Positions 1-8,022 of a stretch of DNA of 64,000 nucleotides are shown piece after piece; position 1 is the stretch's first letter; every line of letters begins with the position of its first letter. The notes beneath the pieces were generated by a model. The model ran no database searches. It worked only from the letters and a program-made list of their open reading frames with translations, and had not been told where the DNA came from. A program made the translations under genes and the position numbers. This DNA is from DASZFV01 sp036494575 (lineage in GTDB: Bacteria; Myxococcota_A; Polyangia; Fen-1088): the NCBI GenBank assembly GCA_036494575.1, contig DASXOE010000140.1, positions 1 through 64,000 of the forward strand, in the 5' to 3' direction.

Positions 1-1
1 G

Positions 2-133
2 GCGCTCTGCCCGAACTGCCTCGGCCAGCAAGCGACGCTCACGCCGACGATGCGCATCGTCGGCGTGTTCCTGCTGGTCCCGCCCGCCGTCTTCTTCTTC
101 GTGGCCCGCCTCGTGCGTCGGCTCGGGCGGTGA
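2..133 (+). CDS. C-terminal end of a small CxxC membrane protein (5' truncated by window edge)
   Basis: The frame is open from base 2 to a TGA at 131-133 and gives the last 43 residues of a protein. They contain a CPNC pair, then about 20 hydrophobic residues (IVGVFLLVPPAVFFFVARLV) that would form one membrane helix, then a basic tail RRLGR. The pattern is that of a short zinc-ribbon or thiol-containing membrane protein with its C-terminus inside. I do not recognise the family. It points toward the cytochrome oxidase operon on the other strand, but the transposase remnant lies between them, so a shared role is only a guess. Start, length and N-terminal domains are outside the window. Confidence 0.6.
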   Translation, partial: ALCPNCLGQQATLTPTMRIVGVFLLVPPAVFFFVARLVRRLGR

Positions 134-509
134 AGTCCGCGGTGTCAGTGGGGGTCGCCTGGACCTCCGAGCGTCGAGAGCGTGCCGGAGGGGCCCTGGC
201 GGTCAATCGCGCCGCTCACCGCCGCGGCGCCGTTTGGAGTCATCGCTATCACGCGCGCGAGCTCGGGACCCCGAGCGAGGTCCGGCGGGCGATGACCTAC
301 GTCCTCCTGGACTTCCGAAAGCACCTCCGCGCGCCGCTGGGCATCGATCCGCGCAGCTCGGGCGTTTGGTTCGAACACTGGGCGCACTCCGCAGCGCCAT
401 CGAGCTCGGCTCGGCTCGGCTCGTCGCGACGCCGCGGACCTGGCTCGGCTCGGTCGGCTGGCGCCGCGCGGGTGGCAACCTCGACGTTCTAGCCGTACCT
501 GGCGCTTGG
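130..509 (+). pseudogene. Remnant of a REP-associated tyrosine transposase (RAYT, Y1 transposase family)
   Basis: The first frame, from 130, reads through the conserved C-terminal half of the RAYT family known from high-GC deltaproteobacteria: AVNRAAHRRGAVWSHRYHAR, then TPSEVRRAMTYVLLDFRKH, then GIDPRSSGVWFEHW. The family's usual ending (PRTWLGSVGWRRAGG followed by a VPGA-like motif) continues in a different frame, from about 414 to 506. One frameshift therefore splits the gene, and it falls at a GCTCG tandem repeat at 404-423. An extra 5-bp unit would give exactly this shift. The N-terminal half, with the HUH metal-binding histidines and the catalytic tyrosine, is absent: the frame starts at a GTG overlapping the previous stop. 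It cannot encode an active transposase. Family assignment is by eye from motif order. Confidence 0.72.
404..423 (+). repeat. GCTCG pentanucleotide tandem repeat (4 units)
   Basis: Four perfect head-to-tail GCTCG units lie inside the RAYT remnant, and two more GGCTC units occur at 442-451. The tract sits where the transposase homology changes frame. Gain of one 5-bp unit shifts the downstream frame by +2, which matches the observed move. Slipped-strand mispairing is the inferred cause. Confidence 0.7.
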
Positions 510-536
510 CGCCTCGGCGAAGCCCGGTGCCCGTCG

Positions 537-1487
537 TCAGCGACCCGCGTCGGCGCCTACAGCGCCTTCGGCGCCCGCGTCGGGCCGGGGCGGGGTCCAA
601 TCGGCGAGGTCGATGAGGTGGGCGCGCAGCGCGGCGGGCGCCGGAGTTCCGCGCAGCTCGACGAGCGAGCGGACGTAGTGGGCCAAGGCCCAGAGGTCCG
701 CCTCGGGCAAGACGTTCTTCCAGGTGGGCATGGCGGTGCCGCCGATGCCGCTCGCGATCGTCCGGTAGATGTCGTCGACGGCCTCGCCCGCGCGCAGCGG
801 GTTGTACGTGAAGTCGGTCGGGAGGATCTTCACGCCGAAGTCGCTGTCCTTGGCGACCGGGTCGTAGTAGCCGACGCGGAATTCCCGCACGGACATGGAC
901 GTCAGCTCCTTCGTGTAGGCGTAGATCTCGGCCTTGGTGGCGTACGCCGGGTGACAAGCGACGGCGCACTGAGCGAGGCCGTGATAGACGCGTTTGCCCC
1001 GATCGATCCCGGCCGGCTCGCGACCAATCCAAGGATCGGGCGTCACGGCGATGGGGTCGCCCGCGGTCTCGGTCCGCCAGCGCGGCGCGAAGGTCTTGAT
1101 GTACTGGATGAGATCGTCGAGCTCCGCGACGGGTACGCCCCACGCCTGCATGGCCGTGCCGTGCAGGCCGCCTCGAATCGTGCGGACGAAGTCGGCGTCC
1201 GTGGGGAGCTGTCCGGCCGCGACGCCCGCGAACTTGTAGACGCCGAGGCGGAGATCCCGCGCTGGCGGCTGCAGCCCGGGCGCCGACGTGCCCTTGCCGT
1301 CGCCTTGATCGCCGTGACAGGGCCGGCAGTAGCCCGCGTAGACGGCGCGCCCGTGCTCGAGAGACTGCACCGACACGGACCGCCCACCGAGGACGAGGGG
1401 CTCGCGATAGCGCGGGGGCTCGGCGTCCCGACGACAGGCGCCCGCGAGCGACAGCGCCGCCATGACGATCGCGACGCGAACTCTCAT
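537..1487 (-). CDS. Dihaem c-type cytochrome lipoprotein of the oxidase operon
   Basis: This 316-residue exported cytochrome probably delivers electrons to the adjacent oxidase. It begins MRVRVAIVMAALSLAGAC, a short hydrophobic signal ending in a lipobox-like LAGAC, so Cys18 is probably lipidated. There are two cytochrome c domains. The first has CRPCH at 54-58 and a Met candidate ligand in GTAMQAW (Met113). The second has CAVACH at 174-179, a CXXXCH rather than CXXCH motif, with GTAMPTW (Met253). The start ATG at 1487 overlaps the TGA of subunit III (ATGA), so it is the last gene of a four-gene operon and likely translationally coupled. The C-terminus is Ala/Asp-rich. The assignment as oxidase donor rests on operon position. 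Confidence 0.85.
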   Translation of the reverse strand: MRVRVAIVMAALSLAGACRRDAEPPRYREPLVLGGRSVSVQSLEHGRAVYAGYCRPCHGDQGDGKGTSAPGLQPPARDLRLGVYKFAGVAAGQLPTDADFVRTIRGGLHGTAMQAWGVPVAELDDLIQYIKTFAPRWRTETAGDPIAVTPDPWIGREPAGIDRGKRVYHGLAQCAVACHPAYATKAEIYAYTKELTSMSVREFRVGYYDPVAKDSDFGVKILPTDFTYNPLRAGEAVDDIYRTIASGIGGTAMPTWKNVLPEADLWALAHYVRSLVELRGTPAPAALRAHLIDLADWTPPRPDAGAEGAVGADAGR

Positions 1488-2083
1488 CGAAGACAGGCCC
1501 CAAAGAAGAAGAGGAGCCACACGGCGAGCACGAAGTCCCAGTAGAGCGCGGCGAGGGCGAGTCGGCGCTCGGTCCTCGCGACGCTCGACGCCCCCCGCGC
1601 GAGGACAACGGCCAGCGCCAGCAGTCCCCCGAAGACGTGCAGCGCGTGCAGTCCCGAGATCGCGAAGAACACCGACCCGTAGATTCCCGAGGTGGGTCCG
1701 GCTCCGCCCAGCACGAGCGCGCGCCACACGACGATCTGCGCCACGAGAAAGGCCGCGCCGAGGCCCAGCGCGGCTCCCGCGCGCGTCCGCGCCCGCGCGG
1801 CGTTTCCCCGTCGCGCTGCTGCGAGCGCCGCTCGCAGCACGAGACTCGCGGCCGCGAGCAACAGCGTGTTGGCGCCGAGCGCCCCGCGCGGCAAGGGAGC
1901 CTGCCCCGGGGGCGGCCACGCGGGCGCCTGGGCGCGCATGACGCCGTAGGCGAAGAACATCGCCGCGAAGAGCATCGCCGCCGCGCCGAGGAAGATCGCC
2001 ATGCCGATGGTCGCCGTGGCCGGGCCGCGGCTCGCGGACGCCTCGCGGCGCCCGGGCCCCAGCGCCGTCGCCGCGAGGCTCAC
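1484..2083 (-). CDS. ctaE: Cytochrome c oxidase subunit III
   Basis: This 199-residue integral membrane protein of the haem-copper oxidase is a shortened, five-helix type of subunit III without the first two helices of the mitochondrial form. The family signs are GLHALHVFGGL in the middle and YWDFVLAVWLLFFFG at the end, comparable to the usual YWHFVDVVW helix. I take the GTG at 2083 as start. It overlaps the TGA of subunit I by 4 bp (GTGA), and its product begins VSLAATALGPG just before the first helix. Longer upstream frames would overlap subunit I heavily. The gene also overlaps the cytochrome c gene downstream, so the operon looks fully coupled. Confidence 0.85.
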   Translation of the reverse strand: MSLAATALGPGRREASASRGPATATIGMAIFLGAAAMLFAAMFFAYGVMRAQAPAWPPPGQAPLPRGALGANTLLLAAASLVLRAALAAARRGNAARARTRAGAALGLGAAFLVAQIVVWRALVLGGAGPTSGIYGSVFFAISGLHALHVFGGLLALAVVLARGASSVARTERRLALAALYWDFVLAVWLLFFFGACLR

Positions 2084-3900
2084 GTCGTTCCCTCGGGCGC
2101 GGCGGGCGGGCCCGCGACGTCGGGTGGCTCGACGCCTTCGCTGGCCGCAGGGCCCTCGGGCGCTGTTCTGGCCGGCCACGCGAGCTCCGCCGCCTCGGTC
2201 TGGCCGAGCCAATCACGCCCGAGCCGCGCCAGCACGAGCGGGTTGCCGAGCTCGTGCGGCCCGTGGTTGACCACGGGGATCGCGTCGAAGTTGTGGTGCG
2301 GCGGCGGCGACGAGGTCGACCACTCGAGCGTCCCGACCTGCCAAGGGTTCTCGGGCGCGCGCCGGCCGCGCGCGAGGCTCCAAAAGAAGTTGACGACGAA
2401 GATGAGCTGCGCCGCGCCCAGCACGAAGGCCGCGCGCGAGATGAGCTGGTTGAGCGGCAGCAGCGGGCGCAGGAACTCGTACACCGACGGATCATAGAGG
2501 CGCCGCTGCATGCCCGCGTAGCCGATGACGAGCTGTCCGCCGAAGACGACGTTGAGCGAGACGATCGTCAACCAAAAGTGCAGCTTGCCGAGCGGCTCGT
2601 TCATCATCCGGCCGAACATCTTGGGGAACCAAAAGGTCAGGCCCGCGAAAATGGCGAGCAGCACGGCGGCCCCCATGATGAGGTGGAAGTGCCCGACGAC
2701 GAAGTACGTGTCGTGCAGATACATGTCGGCGACGATGTCGGCGAGGAACAAGCCCGTGAGGCCGCCAACGCCGAAGGTGAACACGAGCCCCAGGCAGTAG
2801 AGCATGGGCGTGTCGAGGTGGATGGAGCCCCGCCACAACGTGCCCAGCCAGTTGAGGAAGAGCAGCACGGCGGGCACCGAGATGATCATCGTGAGCACCA
2901 TGAAGCTCTCGCCGAGCAGCGGGCTCATGCCCGTCGTGAACATGTGGTGGCCGTAGACGAGGCTCGACAGCGCCGTGACGGCCACGAAGGCGCCCACGGT
3001 GACCCGGTACCCGTAGGCCGGCTTGCGCGCGAAAAATGCCAGCAGGTCGGACACGATGCCCCAGGCGGGGAGAATGAGGATGTAGACCTCGGGGTGTCCG
3101 AACAGCCAGAAGAGGTGCTGGTAGAGGATGGGATCGCCGCCGCCCTTGATCGTGCTGCCCGCGATGAAGAACTGCGTGCCGAACACCCGGTCGAAGAACA
3201 GCAGCACCATGCCCGCCGCGAGCACGGGCACGAAGAGCGCGTTCAGGATCGACGTCATGAGGAAGCCCCACACCGTGAGCGGCAGGCGCAGCCACGTCAT
3301 GCCGGGCGCGCGCTCCCGGATGATCGTCGTGATGTAGTTGATGGCGCCCATGACGGACGACGCGCCGTTGAGGTAGATGGCCACCACCCACAGCGTCTGC
3401 CCGAGGCCGGGCGTGCCCACCGCGGTCGACAGCGTCGCGTAGGCGGTCCAGCCGGCCTGCGGCGCGCCGAGCGGCACGAAGAACGACGCCGTGAGCGTGC
3501 CCGTGGCCGCCGCCATGGTCCACACCGAGAGCATGTTGAGCGTCGGGAACGCCATGTCGCGCGCGCCGATCATGAGCGGGATGCAGAAGTTCCCGAACGC
3601 GCCGATCAGGATCGGCGTCACGGCGAAGAAGATCATGATCGTGCCGTGCATGGTGAAGAGCGACGTGTACGCCGCCGGTGAGATGATCCCGCCCGCCGCC
3701 CCGAAGAGCGCGCGACCGACCAGCGGCACGGGCGCCGCGGGGTGAGCCATCTGCCAGCGGATGAGCATCGCCATGAACCCGCCCACGGCGAGGAACGCCA
3801 GGCCGAGCGCGAGGAACTGCTTCGCGATGACCTTGTGATCCCGCGAGAAGAGGGCGGCCGCGGAGGGCCCCGAGGCCGGATTGTCGCTCGCGGTCTCCAT
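2080..3900 (-). CDS. ctaD: Cytochrome c oxidase subunit I
   Basis: Catalytic subunit (606 residues) that reduces O2 to water and pumps protons. The sequence shows the haem a ligand region FTMHGTIMIF, the CuB/cross-link helix GHPEVYILILP, the CuB pair in YGHHMFTTG, and the haem a/a3 ligands in HDTYFVVGHFHLIMG. The D-channel spacing N-x10-D-x6-N is kept (NFC...ARDMAFPTLN), and the glutamate of HPEVY is present, so it looks like an A-type proton-pumping oxidase. A C-terminal tail of about 90 residues beyond the last helix is Pro/Glu/Ala-rich. Start ATG at 3900 is 3 bp after the ctaC stop. Confidence 0.95.
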   Translation of the reverse strand: METASDNPASGPSAAALFSRDHKVIAKQFLALGLAFLAVGGFMAMLIRWQMAHPAAPVPLVGRALFGAAGGIISPAAYTSLFTMHGTIMIFFAVTPILIGAFGNFCIPLMIGARDMAFPTLNMLSVWTMAAATGTLTASFFVPLGAPQAGWTAYATLSTAVGTPGLGQTLWVVAIYLNGASSVMGAINYITTIIRERAPGMTWLRLPLTVWGFLMTSILNALFVPVLAAGMVLLFFDRVFGTQFFIAGSTIKGGGDPILYQHLFWLFGHPEVYILILPAWGIVSDLLAFFARKPAYGYRVTVGAFVAVTALSSLVYGHHMFTTGMSPLLGESFMVLTMIISVPAVLLFLNWLGTLWRGSIHLDTPMLYCLGLVFTFGVGGLTGLFLADIVADMYLHDTYFVVGHFHLIMGAAVLLAIFAGLTFWFPKMFGRMMNEPLGKLHFWLTIVSLNVVFGGQLVIGYAGMQRRLYDPSVYEFLRPLLPLNQLISRAAFVLGAAQLIFVVNFFWSLARGRRAPENPWQVGTLEWSTSSPPPHHNFDAIPVVNHGPHELGNPLVLARLGRDWLGQTEAAELAWPARTAPEGPAASEGVEPPDVAGPPAAPEGTT

Positions 3901-3903
3901 GAC

Positions 3904-4647
3904 CTACCCCTGTTCCCAATCCCACGCGCCCAGCGCCGTGTCCGGCGTGGCGTCGTAGCGCAGGCGCGCGTCCTGCACGGCGCGGTCGAGCCAGCGCTGC
4001 CAGTCGGCGTCCGGCGTCGCCATCATCTCGCCGCGCATCTTGTAGTGGCTCACGCCGCAGTGCTGCGCGCACCCGAGCTCGTAGCGGCCGGCCTCCCGCG
4101 CCTGGAACCACAGGCGCGTCGTCTGGCCGGGGACTGCGTCGATCTTCGTGCGAAACGCCGGCAGGTAGAGCGAATGGATGACATCCTTCGAGTGAAGCTT
4201 GAGGTAAATCGGACGCCCCGCGGGGACCTGCAGCTCGTTCAGCGTCACGACGTCGTCGCGCGTGCCGAAGCGGCCGTCGGGGCCCGCGAGGCGGAACGTC
4301 CAGGCCCACTGCTGCGCCGTGACCTCGACGCGCACGGCGGCCGGGTCGGCGTCGGGATAGCTCCAGAACCGCGTCTCGAGATGACCGAGCGACCGTCCCG
4401 CGAGCACAGCGTCGATGCCGAGAAACATGGCGACGGCGACGCCCAGCGTGAGGACGTGGTCGCGCCGCCGATCGCCGTGGGTGTAGTGCGCGACGCGGCC
4501 CGCGCGCTGGCGGTGGAAGAGCAGGGCGATGCCCATGACGACGACCACGATCGCGAAGCAGATCCCCGTCGTGAAGGTCAGGTAGGCGAAGGCGCCGTCG
4601 ACGAGGTGCCCATCGAGCGAGGCGTCACGAGGTGGGCCGTACGGCAC
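3904..4647 (-). CDS. ctaC: Cytochrome c oxidase subunit II (CuA subunit)
   Basis: This 247-residue subunit takes electrons from cytochrome c at its binuclear CuA centre. Two N-terminal membrane helices (FTTGICFAIVVVVMGIALLF and LTLGVAVAMFLGIDAVL) are followed by a periplasmic cupredoxin domain. The QQWAWTF electron-entry patch and the CuA motif CAQHCGVSHYKM (C-x3-C-x3-H-x2-M) with the upstream HS are intact. No cytochrome c domain is fused to it; a separate cytochrome is encoded at the operon end instead. It is first in the operon, starting at a GTG; the 50-bp gap to the divergent kinase gene must hold promoters for both. No cleaved signal peptide is obvious. Confidence 0.93.
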   Translation of the reverse strand: MPYGPPRDASLDGHLVDGAFAYLTFTTGICFAIVVVVMGIALLFHRQRAGRVAHYTHGDRRRDHVLTLGVAVAMFLGIDAVLAGRSLGHLETRFWSYPDADPAAVRVEVTAQQWAWTFRLAGPDGRFGTRDDVVTLNELQVPAGRPIYLKLHSKDVIHSLYLPAFRTKIDAVPGQTTRLWFQAREAGRYELGCAQHCGVSHYKMRGEMMATPDADWQRWLDRAVQDARLRYDATPDTALGAWDWEQG

Positions 4648-4697
4648 GAGCTTGCATTCCTACTCGGCGCGCCTGCCGAGGTCAATGTTGCTAAGAT

Positions 4698-6152
4698 GTG
4701 CGCCGCATGGGCGGCCCCAAAGACGAGATGCTCGACCGCCAGGTCGGACGTTACCGCATCGTGCGGCACCTGGCGTCGGGTGGGATGGCAGAGCTCTACA
4801 TCGCGCGCCAGGAGGCCATGGGCGGCTTCGAGAAAGAGATCGTCGTCAAGATCCTCCAGCCCCGCTACGCCGAGAACCCTCGCGTCGTGCAGATGTTCCT
4901 CGACGAGGCGCGCCTCGCCGCCAAGCTTAACCACCAGAGCATCGTGCACGTGTACGACGTCGCCGAGGACGGCGGCATGAAGTACATCGCCATGGAGTAC
5001 ATCCGCGGCGAGACGCTCACCGAGATCGTCAAGCACGGCCTCGCCGCCGGAAAGTATCTGCCGCTCGAGCACGCTGTCCACGTCGCGCGGCAAGCGGCCG
5101 CCGGCCTGGCCTACGCCCACGCCTGGCGCGAGCCGGACGGGCACCTCATGCGCATCGTCCATCGCGACGTCTCACCCACGAACATCCTCGTGACGACGGA
5201 AGGGCAAACGAAGATCGTCGACTTCGGCATCGCGCGCGCCCAGGACGAGCTGCGGGAGGAGAGCGGCATCCGTCCCGGCAAGGCGTCGTACATGTCGCCC
5301 GAGCAGGTGCGCGGGGAGGGCGTCGACACGCGCTCGGACATCTTTTCCCTGGGCGTCATCCTCTACGAGCTCGCGCTCGGACGGCGCCTGTTTCGGGGCC
5401 CCGCCGAGGTGGTCATGAAGCGCATCGCAACGGAGAAAGTGGCCCCGCCCACCGCCGTGAGGCGCGATTTTCCGCCCGCCCTCGAGCTCATCATCATGCG
5501 CGCGCTCGAGAAGCGCCCCCAAGATCGCTACCAGTCGGCCGAGAACATGCGCGTGGACCTCGAGGAGTTCTTGGCCGACGAGGGCCTGCGCACGGGCTCG
5601 CGGCGCGTGGCGCTCTACATGAAGGAGATCTTCCCGCCCGAGGGCGAGCCCGCGCCCGCGCTGGCCCCGGGCGCGGCGGCCGACGCGGGCGCCATCCCCC
5701 TCGACGTCCGCGTGCGAGACGACTCCGAGGAGCTCAACTTCGATCGCCGCGCGCCGCTGTCGCTGCGATTCGAGGCCGCCGCGGAGGACGAGCCGCGCGG
5801 CGCGGGCTATCCCGCCCCCATTCCGACCGAGGATGCCTCCGACGCGTCGCGCGGAGGCGCGGCCGCGCCGCCGACACCGGCGCGCGGTACCGCGGTCGGG
5901 GGCGTGACGACCTTCGCGCCGGCGCAGGTACCCGCCGCCAGTAGCAAGAAAAAGAACGGCGTGGCGGGGGCGGCTCGCGTCGAATCGGCGCCCGCGCACC
6001 CCGTGAGCGCCGCGGCTCGGGCTGAGGCGGCCCCGGCTCCCAACGAGGCCGTCGCCGCGGCCGCGCCGCCGGCCCCCAACCGGCTTGGGTGGTTGTTTTT
6101 ATTGTTCCTTTTGCTCGGTGCCGCGGCGTTGGCGTTCGTCGGGACGAGATGA
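4698..6152 (+). CDS. Membrane-anchored Ser/Thr protein kinase (Pkn family)
   Basis: This 484-residue protein has an N-terminal Hanks-type kinase domain (about 15-300). The ATP lysine is in EIVVKIL (K51), the alpha-C glutamate in FLDEARLAAKL (E70), the catalytic loop is HRDVSPTN (155-162) and the metal motif is DFGIAR (175-180). The usual lysine of HRDLKPxN is serine, as is common in myxobacterial kinases. A long Pro/Ala-rich low-complexity linker follows. The protein ends in one membrane helix (LGWLFLLFLLLGAAALAFV) with only GTR after it, so it is tail-anchored with no external sensor domain. Start is GTG 4698 or ATG 4707; a TAAGAT box at 4692-4697 would favour 4707. A functional link to the GltJ-like gene downstream is inferred from proximity only. 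Confidence 0.93.
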   Translation: MRRMGGPKDEMLDRQVGRYRIVRHLASGGMAELYIARQEAMGGFEKEIVVKILQPRYAENPRVVQMFLDEARLAAKLNHQSIVHVYDVAEDGGMKYIAMEYIRGETLTEIVKHGLAAGKYLPLEHAVHVARQAAAGLAYAHAWREPDGHLMRIVHRDVSPTNILVTTEGQTKIVDFGIARAQDELREESGIRPGKASYMSPEQVRGEGVDTRSDIFSLGVILYELALGRRLFRGPAEVVMKRIATEKVAPPTAVRRDFPPALELIIMRALEKRPQDRYQSAENMRVDLEEFLADEGLRTGSRRVALYMKEIFPPEGEPAPALAPGAAADAGAIPLDVRVRDDSEELNFDRRAPLSLRFEAAAEDEPRGAGYPAPIPTEDASDASRGGAAAPPTPARGTAVGGVTTFAPAQVPAASSKKKNGVAGAARVESAPAHPVSAAARAEAAPAPNEAVAAAAPPAPNRLGWLFLLFLLLGAAALAFVGTR

Positions 6153-6277
6153 TACGGTTCACGTTCTGCCGTTCAGGCTCGAGACGCCGGCTTAGACTAT
6201 AGAAACGACGCGAACCGCCGAAAATCTGGTGCGGTGTTTCGCAGCCCGCTTTCGATCTCTCAAGGCCCACCCCCGGC

Positions 6278-7921
6278 ATGAAATTCGTCTGCGACCGCTG
6301 TCAAACCAAGTATTCCATCGCGGACGAAAAGGTTCGCGGGAAGGTCCTGAAGGTCCGGTGCAAGACGTGTCAAAACGTCATCACCGTCCGTGAGGCCGGC
6401 GCCAAGCCGTCTCAGAACGCGCTCTCGCCCGTTCGGAGCTCCCAAAAACCGAGTGGCGCGCACGCGGCGCCAATGGCCGAGATCGGTGAGCACGATGAGC
6501 AGTCGGAGCGCACGCACATCGCGCCCGCGCCGGCCGGCCTCATGGCCGACCTTCTCCAAGGGCAGCTGCACGGGCGGCGCCCCACGCCTCCGCCTCCGCC
6601 TCCGCTCAGCGACGGCGTCGAATGGTTCCTGGCCCTCGACGGCGCGCAGCAGGGCCCGTTCGCGCGCCGCGCGCTGGTCGACCACCTGCTCGGCCTACCA
6701 AAGAACTCCGACGTCCACGTCTGGAACGACAAGATGGACGGCTGGAAGTCGCCCAAGGACGTCCCCGAGGTCGCGCACGATCTGACGACGCGACGCCCGC
6801 CGGCGGTCCCCACGCGACCGCCCATCCCGCGCGCGACCCCATCGCCGCCGCTGCCGCCGACGGCCGCGCGGCGCGGGACCCAGCCCCTGTCGAGCGGCGT
6901 CGGCTCGAAGCTGCCGCTGCCGGCACCGCACGTCGCCGCCGCACACGCGGTGCCGGCGCCCCACGCGGCCATCGACCCCGGCCAAGCAACGCCCGCGCCC
7001 GTGGTTGGTCACGGCCCCCGCAACGGCGCCAGGACGAACGGCGTCGCGGCCCACGGCGCCGCGCCCGGCGCGCCGTTTCCGCACGCCGAATCGGACGCGC
7101 TCAGCGCGCTCAACATGGGCCGAGCCAAGTCGGGCCCGCTGCGCATCATGGAGCTCGGCGAGGCCACCGCCTGGAGCGGCGCGGGACGCATCCAGGAGGG
7201 GCGTCACCGGAGCACCAAGATGGTGTTCGGGTTCTTCGGCGTCGTCTGCTTGATCATCGCCGTGGTCGTCCTCAACATGAGGAAGGCGCCGCCCGTCACG
7301 GCCGCGCGACCCGTCAAGGCCGGGCTCGACAGCGAGGCGCTGGGCAAGCTGCACGAGCTCGCGGCGGCGGAGAAGAATGAGCCGCCGCCTCCATCGCCCG
7401 AGGTCGTGCGAGAAGAGCCGCCCGCGCCCCCGCCGGCTCCGGTGCGCGGCGGAAAGGGAGGGCGCAGCCGCGGCCTTCGCGGCCGGCCCTTGCTGGCGCG
7501 CGCGGGTGCCACGCCCGGCACCACGGTCGCGGGCGGGGGCATCGCTGCCACGGCCGAGGACCCGAACGCCGCGCGCTTCCGCGAGAGCGGCGGCCGCACC
7601 GTCACACCGGGCGCGTCCGTCGCGAACCGTCCGGCGCCGAGCCAGGCAGACATCACGCGCGTCATCGCCAACAACAAGGCCGGCATCAAGACCTGCTACC
7701 AGCGCGCGCTCCTGCGCGACAGCAATCTCACGCACGGCAAGATCGTCGTCGGTGTCACGATCGGCATCTCTGGGCGCGTGAAGGGCGTGCGCGTCGACGC
7801 CCCGACTTCGTTCCGCGCCCTCGAGCCCTGCATCAAGGAGATGGTCGGCCGCTGGACCTTCCCCCAGTCCTACGAAGAATACGGCACCGAGTTCTCGTAT
7901 CTGTTCCAGGGTAACGAATAG
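6278..7921 (+). CDS. AgmX/GltJ-like zinc-ribbon, GYF and TonB-C domain protein
   Basis: This 547-residue protein has the order of the myxobacterial gliding-motility protein AgmX/GltJ. An N-terminal MJ0042-type zinc ribbon (CDRC at 5-8, CKTC at 28-31) comes first, then a GYF_2-like domain (about 110-165: VEWFLALDGAQQGPF and DGWKSPKDV). A Pro/Ala-rich cytoplasmic linker and one membrane helix near 314-334 (MVFGFFGVVCLIIAVVVLN) follow, and the protein ends in an AgmX/PglI TonB-like domain (about 455-545) with the paired cysteines of GIKTCYQRA and EPCIKEM. The N-terminus is cytoplasmic and the TonB-like end periplasmic. Only one TonB-C domain is seen, and the other glt genes are not adjacent, so motility function is not proven. 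A TATAGA box lies at 6198-6203. Confidence 0.85.
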   Translation: MKFVCDRCQTKYSIADEKVRGKVLKVRCKTCQNVITVREAGAKPSQNALSPVRSSQKPSGAHAAPMAEIGEHDEQSERTHIAPAPAGLMADLLQGQLHGRRPTPPPPPPLSDGVEWFLALDGAQQGPFARRALVDHLLGLPKNSDVHVWNDKMDGWKSPKDVPEVAHDLTTRRPPAVPTRPPIPRATPSPPLPPTAARRGTQPLSSGVGSKLPLPAPHVAAAHAVPAPHAAIDPGQATPAPVVGHGPRNGARTNGVAAHGAAPGAPFPHAESDALSALNMGRAKSGPLRIMELGEATAWSGAGRIQEGRHRSTKMVFGFFGVVCLIIAVVVLNMRKAPPVTAARPVKAGLDSEALGKLHELAAAEKNEPPPPSPEVVREEPPAPPPAPVRGGKGGRSRGLRGRPLLARAGATPGTTVAGGGIAATAEDPNAARFRESGGRTVTPGASVANRPAPSQADITRVIANNKAGIKTCYQRALLRDSNLTHGKIVVGVTIGISGRVKGVRVDAPTSFRALEPCIKEMVGRWTFPQSYEEYGTEFSYLFQGNE

Positions 7922-7930
7922 GGGGCGACC

Positions 7931-7995
7931 GGAGCGTGGCTTTGCCACGCGCAGCGAGGGGGGCCGGGGTCTGCGAGCGGAGCGAGCCAGACCCC
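7931..7995 (-). repeat. Two-hairpin palindromic element, copy A (intergenic)
   Basis: Between the GltJ-like stop and the radical SAM gene. Hairpin 2 is GCGTGGC-ttt-GCCACGC (7934-7950: 7-bp stem, 3-nt loop). Hairpin 1 is GGGGTCTG / CAGACCCC (7966-7973 and 7988-7995), with a 14-nt loop. Read on the minus strand the order is hairpin 1, a C-rich spacer with CCCCCCTCGCTGC, then hairpin 2. This is the same layout as copies B, C and D. Confidence 0.7.
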
Positions 7996-8022
7996 GTCAG
8001 ATCGAGTAATGTGGCGGGTTCC

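Noticed and set aside
145..1608. Minus-strand frame across the cytochrome gene region that gives 487 residues.
   Set aside because: It is an Arg-rich shadow of the cytochrome c gene in another frame, with no family features.
4650..4697. A full sigma-70 promoter for the kinase gene.
   Set aside because: TAAGAT is at 4692-4697, but no acceptable -35 lies 16-18 bp upstream, so I did not list it as a feature.
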